A stretch of DNA of 64,000 nt, from assembly GCF_039548895.1 (NCBI RefSeq), contig NZ_JBCLVG010000003.1; one strand, given 5' to 3'. The translations under genes were made by a program, and so were the position numbers. The stretch comes from Orlajensenia stereocauli. Its GTDB lineage: Bacteria; Actinomycetota; Actinomycetes; Actinomycetales; Microbacteriaceae. Below the pieces are notes generated by a model that saw nothing but the letters and a program-made list of their open reading frames with translations, had not been told where the DNA came from and did not search any database. Positions 51,775-60,919 of this stretch are shown piece by piece; within the stretch, counting starts at the first letter, position 1, and each line of letters starts with the position of its first letter.

Positions 51775-53060
51775 AAGCGGAGCGGGCCGGCGTCGATCAC
51801 ATGGATCGGCGTCGGCTCGAGTCCATTGAACCCAGAAGCCGTCACCGAGGTGTACGCGCCCATCATCGGACTCACGAGCAGGTCGCCCTCGCCCAGCACG
51901 GGCAACTCGACGCCGCGGGCGATCACGTCGACGCTGTCGCAGGTCGGTCCGGCCAGGGTGACGCGTTCGCGTGCGGGCTCCGGGACCGACGATCCCGAGA
52001 GCTCGCTCGCGGCGAAGACCAGCGGATGCACCCCCTCCGTCAGCACGTTCGAATAGCTGCCGTACAGCCCGTCGTCGAGGTAATGCCAACGTCCGTCGAC
52101 CCGGTCGCTCGATCCGACCACGCGGGAGACCAGCGTCATCGCCGTGGCGGTGACGAACCGGCCGGGTTCCAGGAGCACGGTGTCGTTCCGCCCGCTCGCG
52201 GCGATGGCATTGCGGATGCCGGCACCCAGCACGGCCAGATCGGGAACGGCCTCGTCGTAGCCGATCGGGAAGCCGCCGCCGAGGTCGAGCACGGAGAAGC
52301 GCGCCCCGGTGCGTGCCTCGAGTTCGCTCATCAGGCGGGTCGTGCGGCCGATCGCGCGCTCGAACGGTGCGACGGTCGTGGTCTGGCTCCCCACATGGAA
52401 GCTGAAGCCGGCGACTCCCACGCCCAGACCGATGGCCTGCTCCACGAGAGCCGCCGCCTGCACCTCGGTCGCGCCGAACTTCGTGGAGAGGTCGCACCCG
52501 GCGGCGGGGTTCGGAAAGCTCAGCCGCACGAGCACGTCGATGTCGCGGGGCAGCACGGCGAGCTTCGACAGCTCGCCCGGGTTGTCGACCACGAAACGAC
52601 GGATGCCGCTGCAGTAGGCGTCGGCGACATCCGCCCGTGACCGGATCGGATGCGTGTGCAGCGTGCGCCCGACGTCGACGCCCGCGTCGCTGAGGAGAGC
52701 GATCTCGCCTCGTGACGCGACCTCGAACGAGGCACCGGCCTCAGCGATGGTGCTGACCACGGCCGGATGCGGCAGGGCCTTGGTCGCGAAGTGGATGTGC
52801 GCGGCAGGCAGTTCCCGCCGCAGCAGGTCGAGCTGTTCGCGCACCCGGGCGGTGTCGAGCACCAGGAGCGGCGAGCCATGGCGCCGCACGATGCCGGTCA
52901 GCCCGATGGCGGCGCTGTACCGAGCGAGCTCGGCACGCACCCTGTCGCGGTGTGTGGAGACCGGGACCCGGGCCGCGGCGGTTCGGGCGATCTGCCCGTC
53001 GTCGTCAGCGGACCGCCGGACCGACGGGGCCGGCAGCGTCGAGAGGGATGCGGGGGTCAT
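51771..53060 (-). CDS. Fold-type III PLP decarboxylase (ornithine/diaminopimelate decarboxylase family)
   Basis: 429 aa from the ATG at 53058-53060, which has the strong site AAGGAGAACC. PLP lysine in HFATKALPHPAVV, then FEVASRGEIALLSDAG, HPIRSRADV, GFSFHVGSQ, LDLGGGFPIGYDE, LEPGRFVTATA, YLDDGLYGSYSN, and the second active site GPTCDSVDV. GPTCDSxD with this length points to ornithine decarboxylase-like enzymes rather than LysA. It would make putrescine or a related amine. Its start overlaps the upstream membrane protein gene by 56 nt in another frame. Confidence 0.85.
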   Translation of the reverse strand: MTPASLSTLPAPSVRRSADDDGQIARTAAARVPVSTHRDRVRAELARYSAAIGLTGIVRRHGSPLLVLDTARVREQLDLLRRELPAAHIHFATKALPHPAVVSTIAEAGASFEVASRGEIALLSDAGVDVGRTLHTHPIRSRADVADAYCSGIRRFVVDNPGELSKLAVLPRDIDVLVRLSFPNPAAGCDLSTKFGATEVQAAALVEQAIGLGVGVAGFSFHVGSQTTTVAPFERAIGRTTRLMSELEARTGARFSVLDLGGGFPIGYDEAVPDLAVLGAGIRNAIAASGRNDTVLLEPGRFVTATAMTLVSRVVGSSDRVDGRWHYLDDGLYGSYSNVLTEGVHPLVFAASELSGSSVPEPARERVTLAGPTCDSVDVIARGVELPVLGEGDLLVSPMMGAYTSVTASGFNGLEPTPIHVIDAGPLRF

Positions 53061-53520
53061 GGTTCTCCTTCGGGTGAGGCAGGATGACACGCTTGCCGAG
53101 CTCGAAGCTCGTGATGGTGATGGCGTAGAACACGACGTCGGAGGCGAGCTTGCCGACCAGCCAGGCGAGCGGCGTGGCGCCCATCGTGGCCGGGATGGCC
53201 CAGAGCAGGACAGGGCGCACCAGCAGGGTGTCGACGAGTTCGGCCGGTCCGAACTCGGCACCGAGCGAGCGGATGCTGAGCCACGTCGTGGCGACGGGGC
53301 CGTGCGTCGCCGCATGCCCGCGCACCGTGCGTGCGACGATGACGGCGTAGTAGCCGATGGTCTCGGCGAGAGTGCCCGCGATCGCGGCGACCGCCAGGGA
53401 TCCTGTCGCCTCGTACACGCCCCACGCGGCCAGCAGGGCGGCCGTCGTTCCGAGGATCTCCGGCACCAGGTAGCGAGCGAGCCACACCCGGGCTGCTCGA
53501 CGGGTTCGGAAGGAGGTCAC
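53005..53520 (-). CDS. Small membrane protein paired with the decarboxylase
   Basis: 171 aa from GTG at 53518-53520 (TSFRTRRAARVWLARYLVPE). Four hydrophobic helices: EILGTTAALLAAWGVYEATG, LAVAAIAGTLAETIGYYAVIVARTV, LLVRPVLLWAIPATMGATPLAWLVGK, and LASDVVFYAITITSFELGKRVIL. The C-terminal 20 residues lie inside the decarboxylase gene. The frame is open for 64 more codons upstream, but that stretch contains the leader hairpin and looks non-coding. I do not recognise the family; the overlap implies a linked function, perhaps in amine transport or membrane lipid work. Confidence 0.75.
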   Translation of the reverse strand: MTSFRTRRAARVWLARYLVPEILGTTAALLAAWGVYEATGSLAVAAIAGTLAETIGYYAVIVARTVRGHAATHGPVATTWLSIRSLGAEFGPAELVDTLLVRPVLLWAIPATMGATPLAWLVGKLASDVVFYAITITSFELGKRVILPHPKENHDPRIPLDAAGPVGPAVR

Positions 53521-53644
53521 GCAGGCGATCCTCGTCCGCTGCAGCCGCCACCGCGTCGGTGCTGGCACCTCGACGAGGAGGGGACAGCCCGGAACGGTAC
53601 GGGCAGCCACCCTGACGGCAGGCGCGCAGGCTCCGTGCGCACGT

Positions 53645-53687
53645 GAAGAGGGGGAGGACCTGTCGGGTTCAGGTCTTCCCCCTCTTC
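53645..53687 (-). terminator. Strong hairpin in the decarboxylase operon leader
   Basis: Arms 53645-53661 and 53671-53687 (17 bp) pair with one non-Watson-Crick position around a 9-nt loop. Read on the - strand it lies between the 14-codon ORF and the membrane protein start, the place of an attenuator. The odd position is A-C on the - strand but G-U on the + strand, and no T run follows on either side. Confidence 0.6.
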
Positions 53688-53754
53688 GTGAACCCGACCA
53701 GCTGATCGTCACTTCCGAGTTCGGGTCCGGATGCCGTTGAGCTGGATCTGCGAG

Positions 53755-53799
53755 TCACGACCGCTGTGCCCGGTACGTTTTCGCGAGTTCGACAGTCAT
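53755..53799 (-). CDS. 14-codon leader peptide MTVELAKTYRAQRS
   Basis: An ATG with GAGGGAGGAAC directly upstream (53800-53810), one of the strongest ribosome sites in the window, opening only 14 codons before TGA. It lies 235 nt before the GTG of the membrane protein gene, with a strong hairpin in between. This is the arrangement of a regulatory leader peptide. E. coli speFL, which senses ornithine upstream of an ornithine decarboxylase gene, is a functional precedent; there is no sequence similarity to it. Confidence 0.5.
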   Translation of the reverse strand: MTVELAKTYRAQRS

Positions 53800-53916
53800 G
53801 TTCCTCCCTCGAACGGGGGCGCGGATCGGTGGACGCCCTCCGTGACCTCTCGGGGTGCTCCCCGATCTTCGGCCCGCTGGTCAGGTCGAGGTCTGCGCCC
53901 GGGGGACAATCGGGAC

Positions 53917-54267
53917 ATGGTGTCCCGGGTGGTGATCGTCGACGACCACGACGTGTTTCGTGATCAGGTGCGCAGACTCCTCGAAGCCGACGGCTTCGAG
54001 GTGGTCGGCGACGCCGCATCGGCCCTCTCCGGTGTCGCTCTCGTGGGCGAGAGCCTGCCGGACCTGGTGCTGCTCGACGTGATGCTGCCGGATGCGATGG
54101 GCTTCGATGTCGTTCCATCGCTGCGCGCGCTCGGTTCGTTCGCTATCGTTCTCACATCGAGTCGCGATCGGAGTGACTACGGCAGTCGCATCGAGACGAG
54201 TGGCGCCGACGGCTTCATCCCGAAGGACGAGCTCTCCGGAGCCGGCCTCCGCGAGTTCGTCGCCTGA
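53917..54267 (+). CDS. Stand-alone response-regulator receiver domain
   Basis: 116 aa, a single CheY-like domain with no output domain. Acidic pair VIVDDHDVF near residue 9, phospho-acceptor Asp in LVLLDVMLPD near residue 52, the Thr/Ser switch in IVLTSS, and Lys in GFIPKDEL. A palindrome CGGGACA-TGG-TGTCCCG spans the start codon (53911-53927). It lies upstream of a NarL-type regulator and its kinase, so it may be a phosphate sink or co-regulator for that system. Confidence 0.82.
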   Translation: MVSRVVIVDDHDVFRDQVRRLLEADGFEVVGDAASALSGVALVGESLPDLVLLDVMLPDAMGFDVVPSLRALGSFAIVLTSSRDRSDYGSRIETSGADGFIPKDELSGAGLREFVA

Positions 54268-54356
54268 CCCGCGGCACCTGCACAATCGCACAGCACCTTC
54301 AGTCACATCCGTCACCCCCAGCGTCGCGAGAACGGCGCCCGACAGACTGGACGATC

Positions 54357-55034
54357 ATGAACGCGGAGAGAGTCACCCCTGACGGGACGCCGACCAGGGT
54401 CGCCATCGCCGACGACGCGATGCTGTTGCGCACGGGGATCTCCACGGTCCTCACCGCCGGCGGCTGCGAGATCGTCGCCTCTGTCGGAACCGCAGCCGAG
54501 TTGCTGCGGGTCGTGCAGGAGCGCCCCGTCGACGCCGTCGTCCTCGACATCCGAATGCCGCCGACGCACACCGACGAGGGCATCGTCGCTCTCGAGACCC
54601 TGCGCTCCAGCGGCTCGAAGGTCGGCGTGCTGCTGCTGTCCATGTATGCGACGCCTGCCTACGCGATCCGGGCGATGAGCGCCGGCGGAGGCACGGGCTA
54701 CCTGTTGAAGGACCGCGTCGCCGAGCCGGAGCGCCTGGTCCAGGCCGTGCGCACTGTCGCATCGGGCGGCTCCGTCGTCGACAGCGAGGTCGTGGCCCAA
54801 CTGGTCGCGCAGAAGGGCAACCCGTCGATCGAGGTGCTCACCCCGAGGGAACGCGATGTGCTCGCGCTCATGGCCGAGGGGAAGTCGAACTCCGGCATCG
54901 CCTCGACCCTGTTCCTCAGCCTCAAGACCGTCGAGACCCACATCGGGAACATCATGTCGAAGCTCGGCATCGACGAGTCGCCCACGGATCACCGGCGGGT
55001 CCTCGCCGTGCTCCGCCTGCTCGGCCAGCCGTGA
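54357..55034 (+). CDS. NarL/FixJ-type response regulator
   Basis: 225 aa. Receiver domain with IADDAMLLR, phospho-acceptor in VVLDIRMPPTHTDEG, LLLSMYA and YLLKDRV; LuxR-type helix-turn-helix at about residues 160-220 (LTPRERDVLALMAEGKSNSGIASTLFLSLKTVETHIGNIMSKL). DNA-binding transcription factor. Its stop overlaps the kinase start (GTGA), so the pair is co-translated. Confidence 0.93.
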   Translation: MNAERVTPDGTPTRVAIADDAMLLRTGISTVLTAGGCEIVASVGTAAELLRVVQERPVDAVVLDIRMPPTHTDEGIVALETLRSSGSKVGVLLLSMYATPAYAIRAMSAGGGTGYLLKDRVAEPERLVQAVRTVASGGSVVDSEVVAQLVAQKGNPSIEVLTPRERDVLALMAEGKSNSGIASTLFLSLKTVETHIGNIMSKLGIDESPTDHRRVLAVLRLLGQP

Positions 55035-56821
55035 CGCCACTGCGGCTCCGCAGGCTCCTGCTCGTCGCCCTGGCGGCGGCGCTCATCGTCGCCCAGGAGG
55101 TCATCGGCTTCGAGGCCGCGGCGCTGACCCAGCCGTGGTCGCTGAGTGGGACCATCTTCCACGCCTTCGCCGGCCTCAGCTACGCGGTGTGCGCGTGGAT
55201 CGCCTGGGAGACGGCTGACTCGCCGATCCCGGCGCGCATCATGATCACGATCGCGTTCCTCTGGCTGCCGCCGGCCTTCATCGCGGCCATGTGGCCCTAC
55301 GGCGCACTCTGGCCGCTGCTGGAGTCCGTCGGGCTGTTCTGGGCCGTGCTGCAGGCGGGACTGGTCGTGGTGTACCCGACAGGGCGCTTCTTCGGGCCCG
55401 TGGAGAAGTGGCTGCTCGCCATCGGGGGCGTCGCGGTCGTCATCCGCATGCTCGCCGTGCTGTTCCTCATGCCGGCTCCGGCACGCTACCCCGACTGCGC
55501 CTGCGCTCCGAACGCCTACGCCTTCGCGGCCGACGAGGCTCTCTACTCGGCCATCGACCTCGGTTTCCGTGCGCTCGGCATCGCGTTGATCGTCGGCATC
55601 ATCGTGCTGGTCACGGTGCGCTGGATGCGCGGCACGACACCTGCGCGCAACATCGCGTTCGTGATGCCCGTCGCCCTCATCCTGTGGTGCGCCGCCGTGA
55701 CATACGGCACCGTCTCCGACATCACCGGCGGCAGTTCTGCCCTGTTCACCTATCTCGGCTACCTCGGAACCGCCTCGATCCCGATCAGCTTCGTCGCTGG
55801 GCTCGTCTTCATCCGGAGCCTCCGAGGGCGGGTGTCAGACCTCATGGTCCACACCCGCGACGGCGTCGACCGTGACTACTGGCAGGCGGTGCTCGCCGAG
55901 ACCCTGCGCGACCCGGCGCTCAAGGTGTACTGGTGGGAACCGGAGCTCGACGGCTACGTCGACTCTCGCGGCGCCGTCATGCCGGGCGACCCCGATCGGG
56001 CACGCCCCCGCGGGCGCGCCATGATGCCGATCGAATCGCAGTCCGGCCGTCTCGCCGTCATCGATCACGACAGGGCGTTGAGCGAGAACCAGGAGCTGCT
56101 GGACGCCGTCTCGACAGCGCTCACCCTCTCCGTCGACAACGGACGCCTGCGCGAGGAGCTGGAGCAGACGCTCGAGGAGGTGCGGGAGTCTCGCGTGCGC
56201 ATCATCGAGGCCGGCATCCAGGCTCGCAAGAAGATCGAGCGGGACCTGCACGACGGCTCGCAGCAGTCGCTCGTTTCGCTCGCCCTCAGCCTGCGGATGG
56301 CGATCACGCGTGCCAGCGCCGACGGTAACGTCGGGCTCGCGGCCGACCTCGAGGAGGCACTCGCACAGCTGAGCGGCTCCCTCAAGCAGCTGCGCGAGCT
56401 CGCGCGCGGGATCCACCCGAGCTCCCTCACCCTCGGAGGCCTGGGCATGGCGATCAGCGAGCTGGTGGCGCGCTCGCCCGTGCCGGTGCAGGTCGACGTC
56501 GCCGTTCCCGATCACCTGCCCCCGTTGACCGAGACCACGCTCTACTTCTTCATCGCGGAGTGCCTGACGAATGTCGCCAAGTACTCCGGGGCGTCGCACT
56601 GCGGCATCCGTCTGGCCGCCGATGACGACGGACTGAGCGTGAGCGTCACCGACGATGGCCGCGGGGGAGCTGACTTCTCGAAGGGCACGGGGCTCATGGG
56701 GCTCGTCGACCGCATCGCGGCGCTCGGCGGAACGGTGGAGCTGTCGATGGGCGATGGAGGGCGCGGCACGACGGTCGCCGCGCGCATCCCTGCCGCGGCA
56801 CTCGTCGAGCAGCGCGCGTGA
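55031..56821 (+). CDS. NarL-class sensor histidine kinase with multi-helix N-terminus
   Basis: 596 aa from GTG at 55031. The first 260 residues hold seven to eight membrane helices instead of a two-helix sensor, with an external DCAC cysteine pair in ARYPDCACAPNAY. A linker region then leads to HisKA_3 with the phosphorylated His in KKIERDLHDGSQQSLVSLAL, and HATPase with AECLTNVAKYSGA and TGLMGLVDRIAALGGTVEL. It probably senses something at or in the membrane and phosphorylates the adjacent regulator. Confidence 0.92.
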   Translation: MTPLRLRRLLLVALAAALIVAQEVIGFEAAALTQPWSLSGTIFHAFAGLSYAVCAWIAWETADSPIPARIMITIAFLWLPPAFIAAMWPYGALWPLLESVGLFWAVLQAGLVVVYPTGRFFGPVEKWLLAIGGVAVVIRMLAVLFLMPAPARYPDCACAPNAYAFAADEALYSAIDLGFRALGIALIVGIIVLVTVRWMRGTTPARNIAFVMPVALILWCAAVTYGTVSDITGGSSALFTYLGYLGTASIPISFVAGLVFIRSLRGRVSDLMVHTRDGVDRDYWQAVLAETLRDPALKVYWWEPELDGYVDSRGAVMPGDPDRARPRGRAMMPIESQSGRLAVIDHDRALSENQELLDAVSTALTLSVDNGRLREELEQTLEEVRESRVRIIEAGIQARKKIERDLHDGSQQSLVSLALSLRMAITRASADGNVGLAADLEEALAQLSGSLKQLRELARGIHPSSLTLGGLGMAISELVARSPVPVQVDVAVPDHLPPLTETTLYFFIAECLTNVAKYSGASHCGIRLAADDDGLSVSVTDDGRGGADFSKGTGLMGLVDRIAALGGTVELSMGDGGRGTTVAARIPAAALVEQRA

Positions 56822-56857
56822 GCTGACGCTCGGGATGGTCGCTCTGCGACCGGGCGG

Positions 56858-57235
56858 TCAGGGCCGCCAGCGCGCGGCCGTCGCGACGCGGTAGCCGGCA
56901 TCCGTCAGCACGATGGGGGTTCCCTCGTCGCGGTAGTGCACGAGAGCGCTGTCCTCGTGGTCGATCGGCGGGTGCCCGCCGGCCCTGATGACACGCCACC
57001 AGGGGGCGTCGGAGCCGTACCGCGCCATCACCTGCCCGACGACGCGGGCGCCGCGCGAACCGAGGGTGGCCGCGACGTCGCCGTAGGTCATGACGTGGCC
57101 GGGCGGAATGGAGTCGACGACCTCGAGCACCGCGGCGATGAAGCCCTCGGCGATGTGCGGCCCGCGACGGGGAACGGATGCCGCTGGCGGCCTGCCGGTG
57201 CGCCCGGAGTGGCCGGGTTCAGAGGGCGAGGGCAC
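56858..57235 (-). CDS. Alkyltransferase-like protein (MGMT fold, no catalytic Cys)
   Basis: 125 aa. It matches the DNA-binding half of O6-alkylguanine-DNA alkyltransferase (IPPGHVMTYGDVAATLGSRGARVVGQVMA), but the PCHRV active site is replaced by PWWRVI, so it cannot accept the alkyl group. Such ATL proteins bind alkylated bases and recruit nucleotide excision repair. The start overlaps the acetyltransferase gene by 17 nt. The first 25 residues are low complexity, and a later start is possible. Confidence 0.85.
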   Translation of the reverse strand: MPSPSEPGHSGRTGRPPAASVPRRGPHIAEGFIAAVLEVVDSIPPGHVMTYGDVAATLGSRGARVVGQVMARYGSDAPWWRVIRAGGHPPIDHEDSALVHYRDEGTPIVLTDAGYRVATAARWRP

Positions 57236-57671
57236 CGATGATGTCGCCGTACTGGGTCTGGTCTACGTCGACGAATCCGATGCGGTGGAAGAAGGCCTCC
57301 GGCCCCTCGGTGCCGGGCTCCCACATCACCGTGATGCGGTCGAAGCCGCGGGTGCGGGCCTCCTCGGCGAGGGCGCGGGCGAGGAAACGTCCGACGCCCT
57401 GACCCTGCGCATCGGCGTCGACGTTGATGCGCCAGATGCACGCACGGAACTCTTCGTGCTCGTTGTCCGGATCGAAGTTGCCGTGGATGAAGCCGACGAC
57501 CTTGTCGTCGAGCCGGGCGACGCGCTGCCAGGCCGCGGCGGGGTCGGTGACGGTCGTCTCGGCCGAGTACGAGACCGGCGCGATGAACTGCTCCTGGCCG
57601 GGCTTCAGGCTCAGGGTGTTCGCCGCCGCGATATTCGACGCCGACAGTTCTTCCAGTCTGATCTCACCCAT
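57219..57671 (-). CDS. GNAT-family N-acetyltransferase
   Basis: 150 aa. The acetyl-CoA-binding motif is NVDADAQGQGVGRFLARALAEEARTRGFDRITV at about residues 85-117, and the C-terminal FFHRIGFVDVDQTQYG is typical of GNAT. The substrate is unknown. It overlaps the ATL gene and is divergent from icd. Confidence 0.85.
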   Translation of the reverse strand: MGEIRLEELSASNIAAANTLSLKPGQEQFIAPVSYSAETTVTDPAAAWQRVARLDDKVVGFIHGNFDPDNEHEEFRACIWRINVDADAQGQGVGRFLARALAEEARTRGFDRITVMWEPGTEGPEAFFHRIGFVDVDQTQYGDIIGALAL

Positions 57672-57752
57672 GACGCAAGGCTATCCTGCTCGCCGCCGCA
57701 GCGGAAAGTCGGCCTTTTCGCCGACGTCACCCGCCGAAATCCCGTCGAACTG

Positions 57753-57768
57753 TCTTGATGTCGAGATA
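57753..57768 (+). promoter_or_regulatory. Shared TCA motif upstream of icd
   Basis: TCTTGATGTCGAGATA, the counterpart of the sucC motif at 30507-30522. The two regions align without gaps from AACTGTCTTGA through the motif, and again at CTCGGGT. Confidence 0.6.
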
Positions 57769-57783
57769 GTTGCGTTGCTCGGG

Positions 57784-57789
57784 TAGGAT
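57784..57789 (+). promoter_or_regulatory. Probable -10 (TAGGAT) for icd
   Basis: TAGGAT lies 15 nt downstream of the shared motif and 43 nt before the TTG start, so the motif covers the likely -35 region. Confidence 0.5.
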
Positions 57790-57831
57790 TGTCGGGGCCG
57801 ATCGGCCCGCATCTTTCGAGGAGAACAACAA

Positions 57832-59046
57832 TTGTCCAAGATCAAGGTTGAAGGCACCGTCGTCGAGCTCGACGGCGACGAGATGACACGCATCATCTGG
57901 CAGGCCATCAAGGATTCACTCATCCACCCGTACCTCGACATCGACCTCGAGTACTACGACCTCTCCATCCAGAAGCGTGACGAGACCGACGACCAGATCA
58001 CGGTCGACGCGGCACACGCCATCCTGAAGCACGGCGTCGGCGTGAAGTGCGCCACCATCACTCCCGACGAGGCTCGCGTCGAGGAGTTCGGCCTGAAGAA
58101 GATGTGGCGCTCGCCGAACGGCACCATCCGCAACATCCTCGGCGGCGTGATCTTCCGCGAGCCGATCATCATCTCGAACATCCCGCGCCTGGTTCCCGGC
58201 TGGAACAAGCCGATCATCGTCGGTCGCCACGCCTTCGGCGACCAGTACCGCGCCACCGACTTCCGTTTCGAGGGTGAGGGCACCCTCACGATGACCTTCA
58301 CCCCGAAGGACGGCTCGGAGCCGCAGTCCTTCGAGGTCTTCCAGTCGCCGGGTTCCGGCGTGGCGATGGGCATGTACAACCTCGACGACTCGATCCGCGA
58401 CTTCGCTCGCGCCTCGCTCAATTACGGCCTCGACCGCAACTACCCGGTCTACCTCTCCACCAAGAACACGATCCTCAAGGCCTACGACGGCCGGTTCAAG
58501 GACCTGTTCCAGGAGATCTTCGAGACCGAGTTCAAGGAGCAGTTCGACGCGGCGGGTCTCACCTACGAGCACCGCCTGATCGACGACATGGTCGCATCCT
58601 CGCTCAAGTGGGAGGGCGGCTACGTCTGGGCCTGCAAGAACTACGACGGCGACGTGCAGTCCGACACCGTGGCCCAGGGCTTCGGATCGCTCGGCCTCAT
58701 GACCAGCGTGCTGGCCACGCCGGACGGCAAGGTCGTGGAAGCCGAGGCAGCGCACGGCACCGTGACCCGTCACTACCGCCAGCACCAGCAGGGCAAGCCG
58801 ACGTCGACCAACCCGATCGCGTCGATCTACGCGTGGACGCGCGGCCTGTCGCACCGCGGCAAGCTCGATGGCAACCAGGACCTCATCGACTTCGCGTCGA
58901 CGCTCGAGGACGTCGTCATCAAGACCGTCGAGTCCGGCTCGATGACGAAGGACCTCGCGCTCCTCGTCGGCCCCGAGCAGGGCTACGAGACGACCGAGCA
59001 GTTCCTCGAGTCGATCGCCGCCAACCTGCGGACGCGCCTGGCGTAA
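57832..59046 (+). CDS. icd: NADP-dependent isocitrate dehydrogenase (TTG start)
   Basis: 404 aa homodimeric enzyme of the type also found in eukaryotes, not the 740-aa monomeric form. Start TTG with GAGGAGAAC upstream; the protein begins SKIKVEGTVVELDGDEMTRIIW. Landmarks: TITPDEARVEEFGLKKMWRSPNGTIRN (substrate Ser/Arg), YRATDF, LIDDMVASSLKWEGGYVWACKNYDGDVQSD (metal Asp), and EAAHGTVTRHYRQHQQGKPTSTNPIASI (NADP). It produces 2-oxoglutarate and NADPH. Confidence 0.97.
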   Translation: MSKIKVEGTVVELDGDEMTRIIWQAIKDSLIHPYLDIDLEYYDLSIQKRDETDDQITVDAAHAILKHGVGVKCATITPDEARVEEFGLKKMWRSPNGTIRNILGGVIFREPIIISNIPRLVPGWNKPIIVGRHAFGDQYRATDFRFEGEGTLTMTFTPKDGSEPQSFEVFQSPGSGVAMGMYNLDDSIRDFARASLNYGLDRNYPVYLSTKNTILKAYDGRFKDLFQEIFETEFKEQFDAAGLTYEHRLIDDMVASSLKWEGGYVWACKNYDGDVQSDTVAQGFGSLGLMTSVLATPDGKVVEAEAAHGTVTRHYRQHQQGKPTSTNPIASIYAWTRGLSHRGKLDGNQDLIDFASTLEDVVIKTVESGSMTKDLALLVGPEQGYETTEQFLESIAANLRTRLA

Positions 59047-59062
59047 GCAGCAGCATCCGTCG

Positions 59063-59127
59063 TCCGGCCCACCGCCGGCGCCGCCCTCCGTCATCGACGG
59101 GGGATCGCAGCGCCGCGGTGGGCCGGA
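59063..59127 (+). terminator. Terminator after icd
   Basis: A perfect 13-bp stem, TCCGGCCCACCGC (59063-59075) with GCGGTGGGCCGGA (59115-59127), around a long GC-rich loop, then TGTCTTTTC. Confidence 0.7.
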
Positions 59128-59199
59128 TGTCTTTTCACGCACCGTGCCGGTGCAGCACCACTCTGTACAGCTGTACCGACGAATCCCGAGGACACCCCC

Positions 59200-60792
<1,593 letters not shown>

Positions 60793-60808
60793 GTATCTCG
60801 GGCGGCGT

Positions 60809-60827
60809 TTCCCCGCCGGACGGGGAA
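60809..60827 (+). terminator. Possible terminator after the ABC-F gene
   Basis: TTCCCCG/CGGGGAA stem with the loop CCGGA, 16 nt after the stop. There is no strong T run, but GTGTTT follows. Confidence 0.45.
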
Positions 60828-60847
60828 GTGTTTCCAGAAGATCACAG

Positions 60848-60870
60848 GTTTGTAAAGAACATGGACTAAC
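60848..60870 (+). promoter_or_regulatory. Putative ROK operator 1
   Basis: GTTTGTAAAG and ACTAAC elements match, in order, the reverse complement of the site at 60893-60919. The region is unusually AT-rich for this genome and lies just upstream of the ROK regulator gene. Confidence 0.5.
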
Positions 60871-60892
60871 TTCGGTCCATCGCTTGCGCATC

Positions 60893-60919
60893 GTTAGTTC
60901 GTAAGCTTTACTAACAAAC
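60893..60919 (+). promoter_or_regulatory. Putative ROK operator 2 at the start codon
   Basis: GTTAGT...ACTAAC with an inner GTAAGCTTTAC palindrome, directly abutting the ATG at 60920. It is typical of autoregulation by a ROK repressor, which would block its own translation start or promoter. Confidence 0.6.

Larger units (their letters stand above)
53521..53916. other. Divergent region with - strand leader ORF and hairpin
   Basis: A 396-base gap between the divergent decarboxylase operon and the receiver-domain gene. It contains a 14-codon ORF with a strong ribosome site and a 17-bp hairpin, both oriented or placed as a leader of the - strand operon. No clear promoter was seen. Confidence 0.6.

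Noticed and set aside
53521..53712. N-terminal extension of the small membrane protein
   Set aside because: The extra 64 codons would cross the strong leader hairpin and are Arg/Pro/Ser-rich without helices. The GTG at 53520 fits the first membrane helix better.
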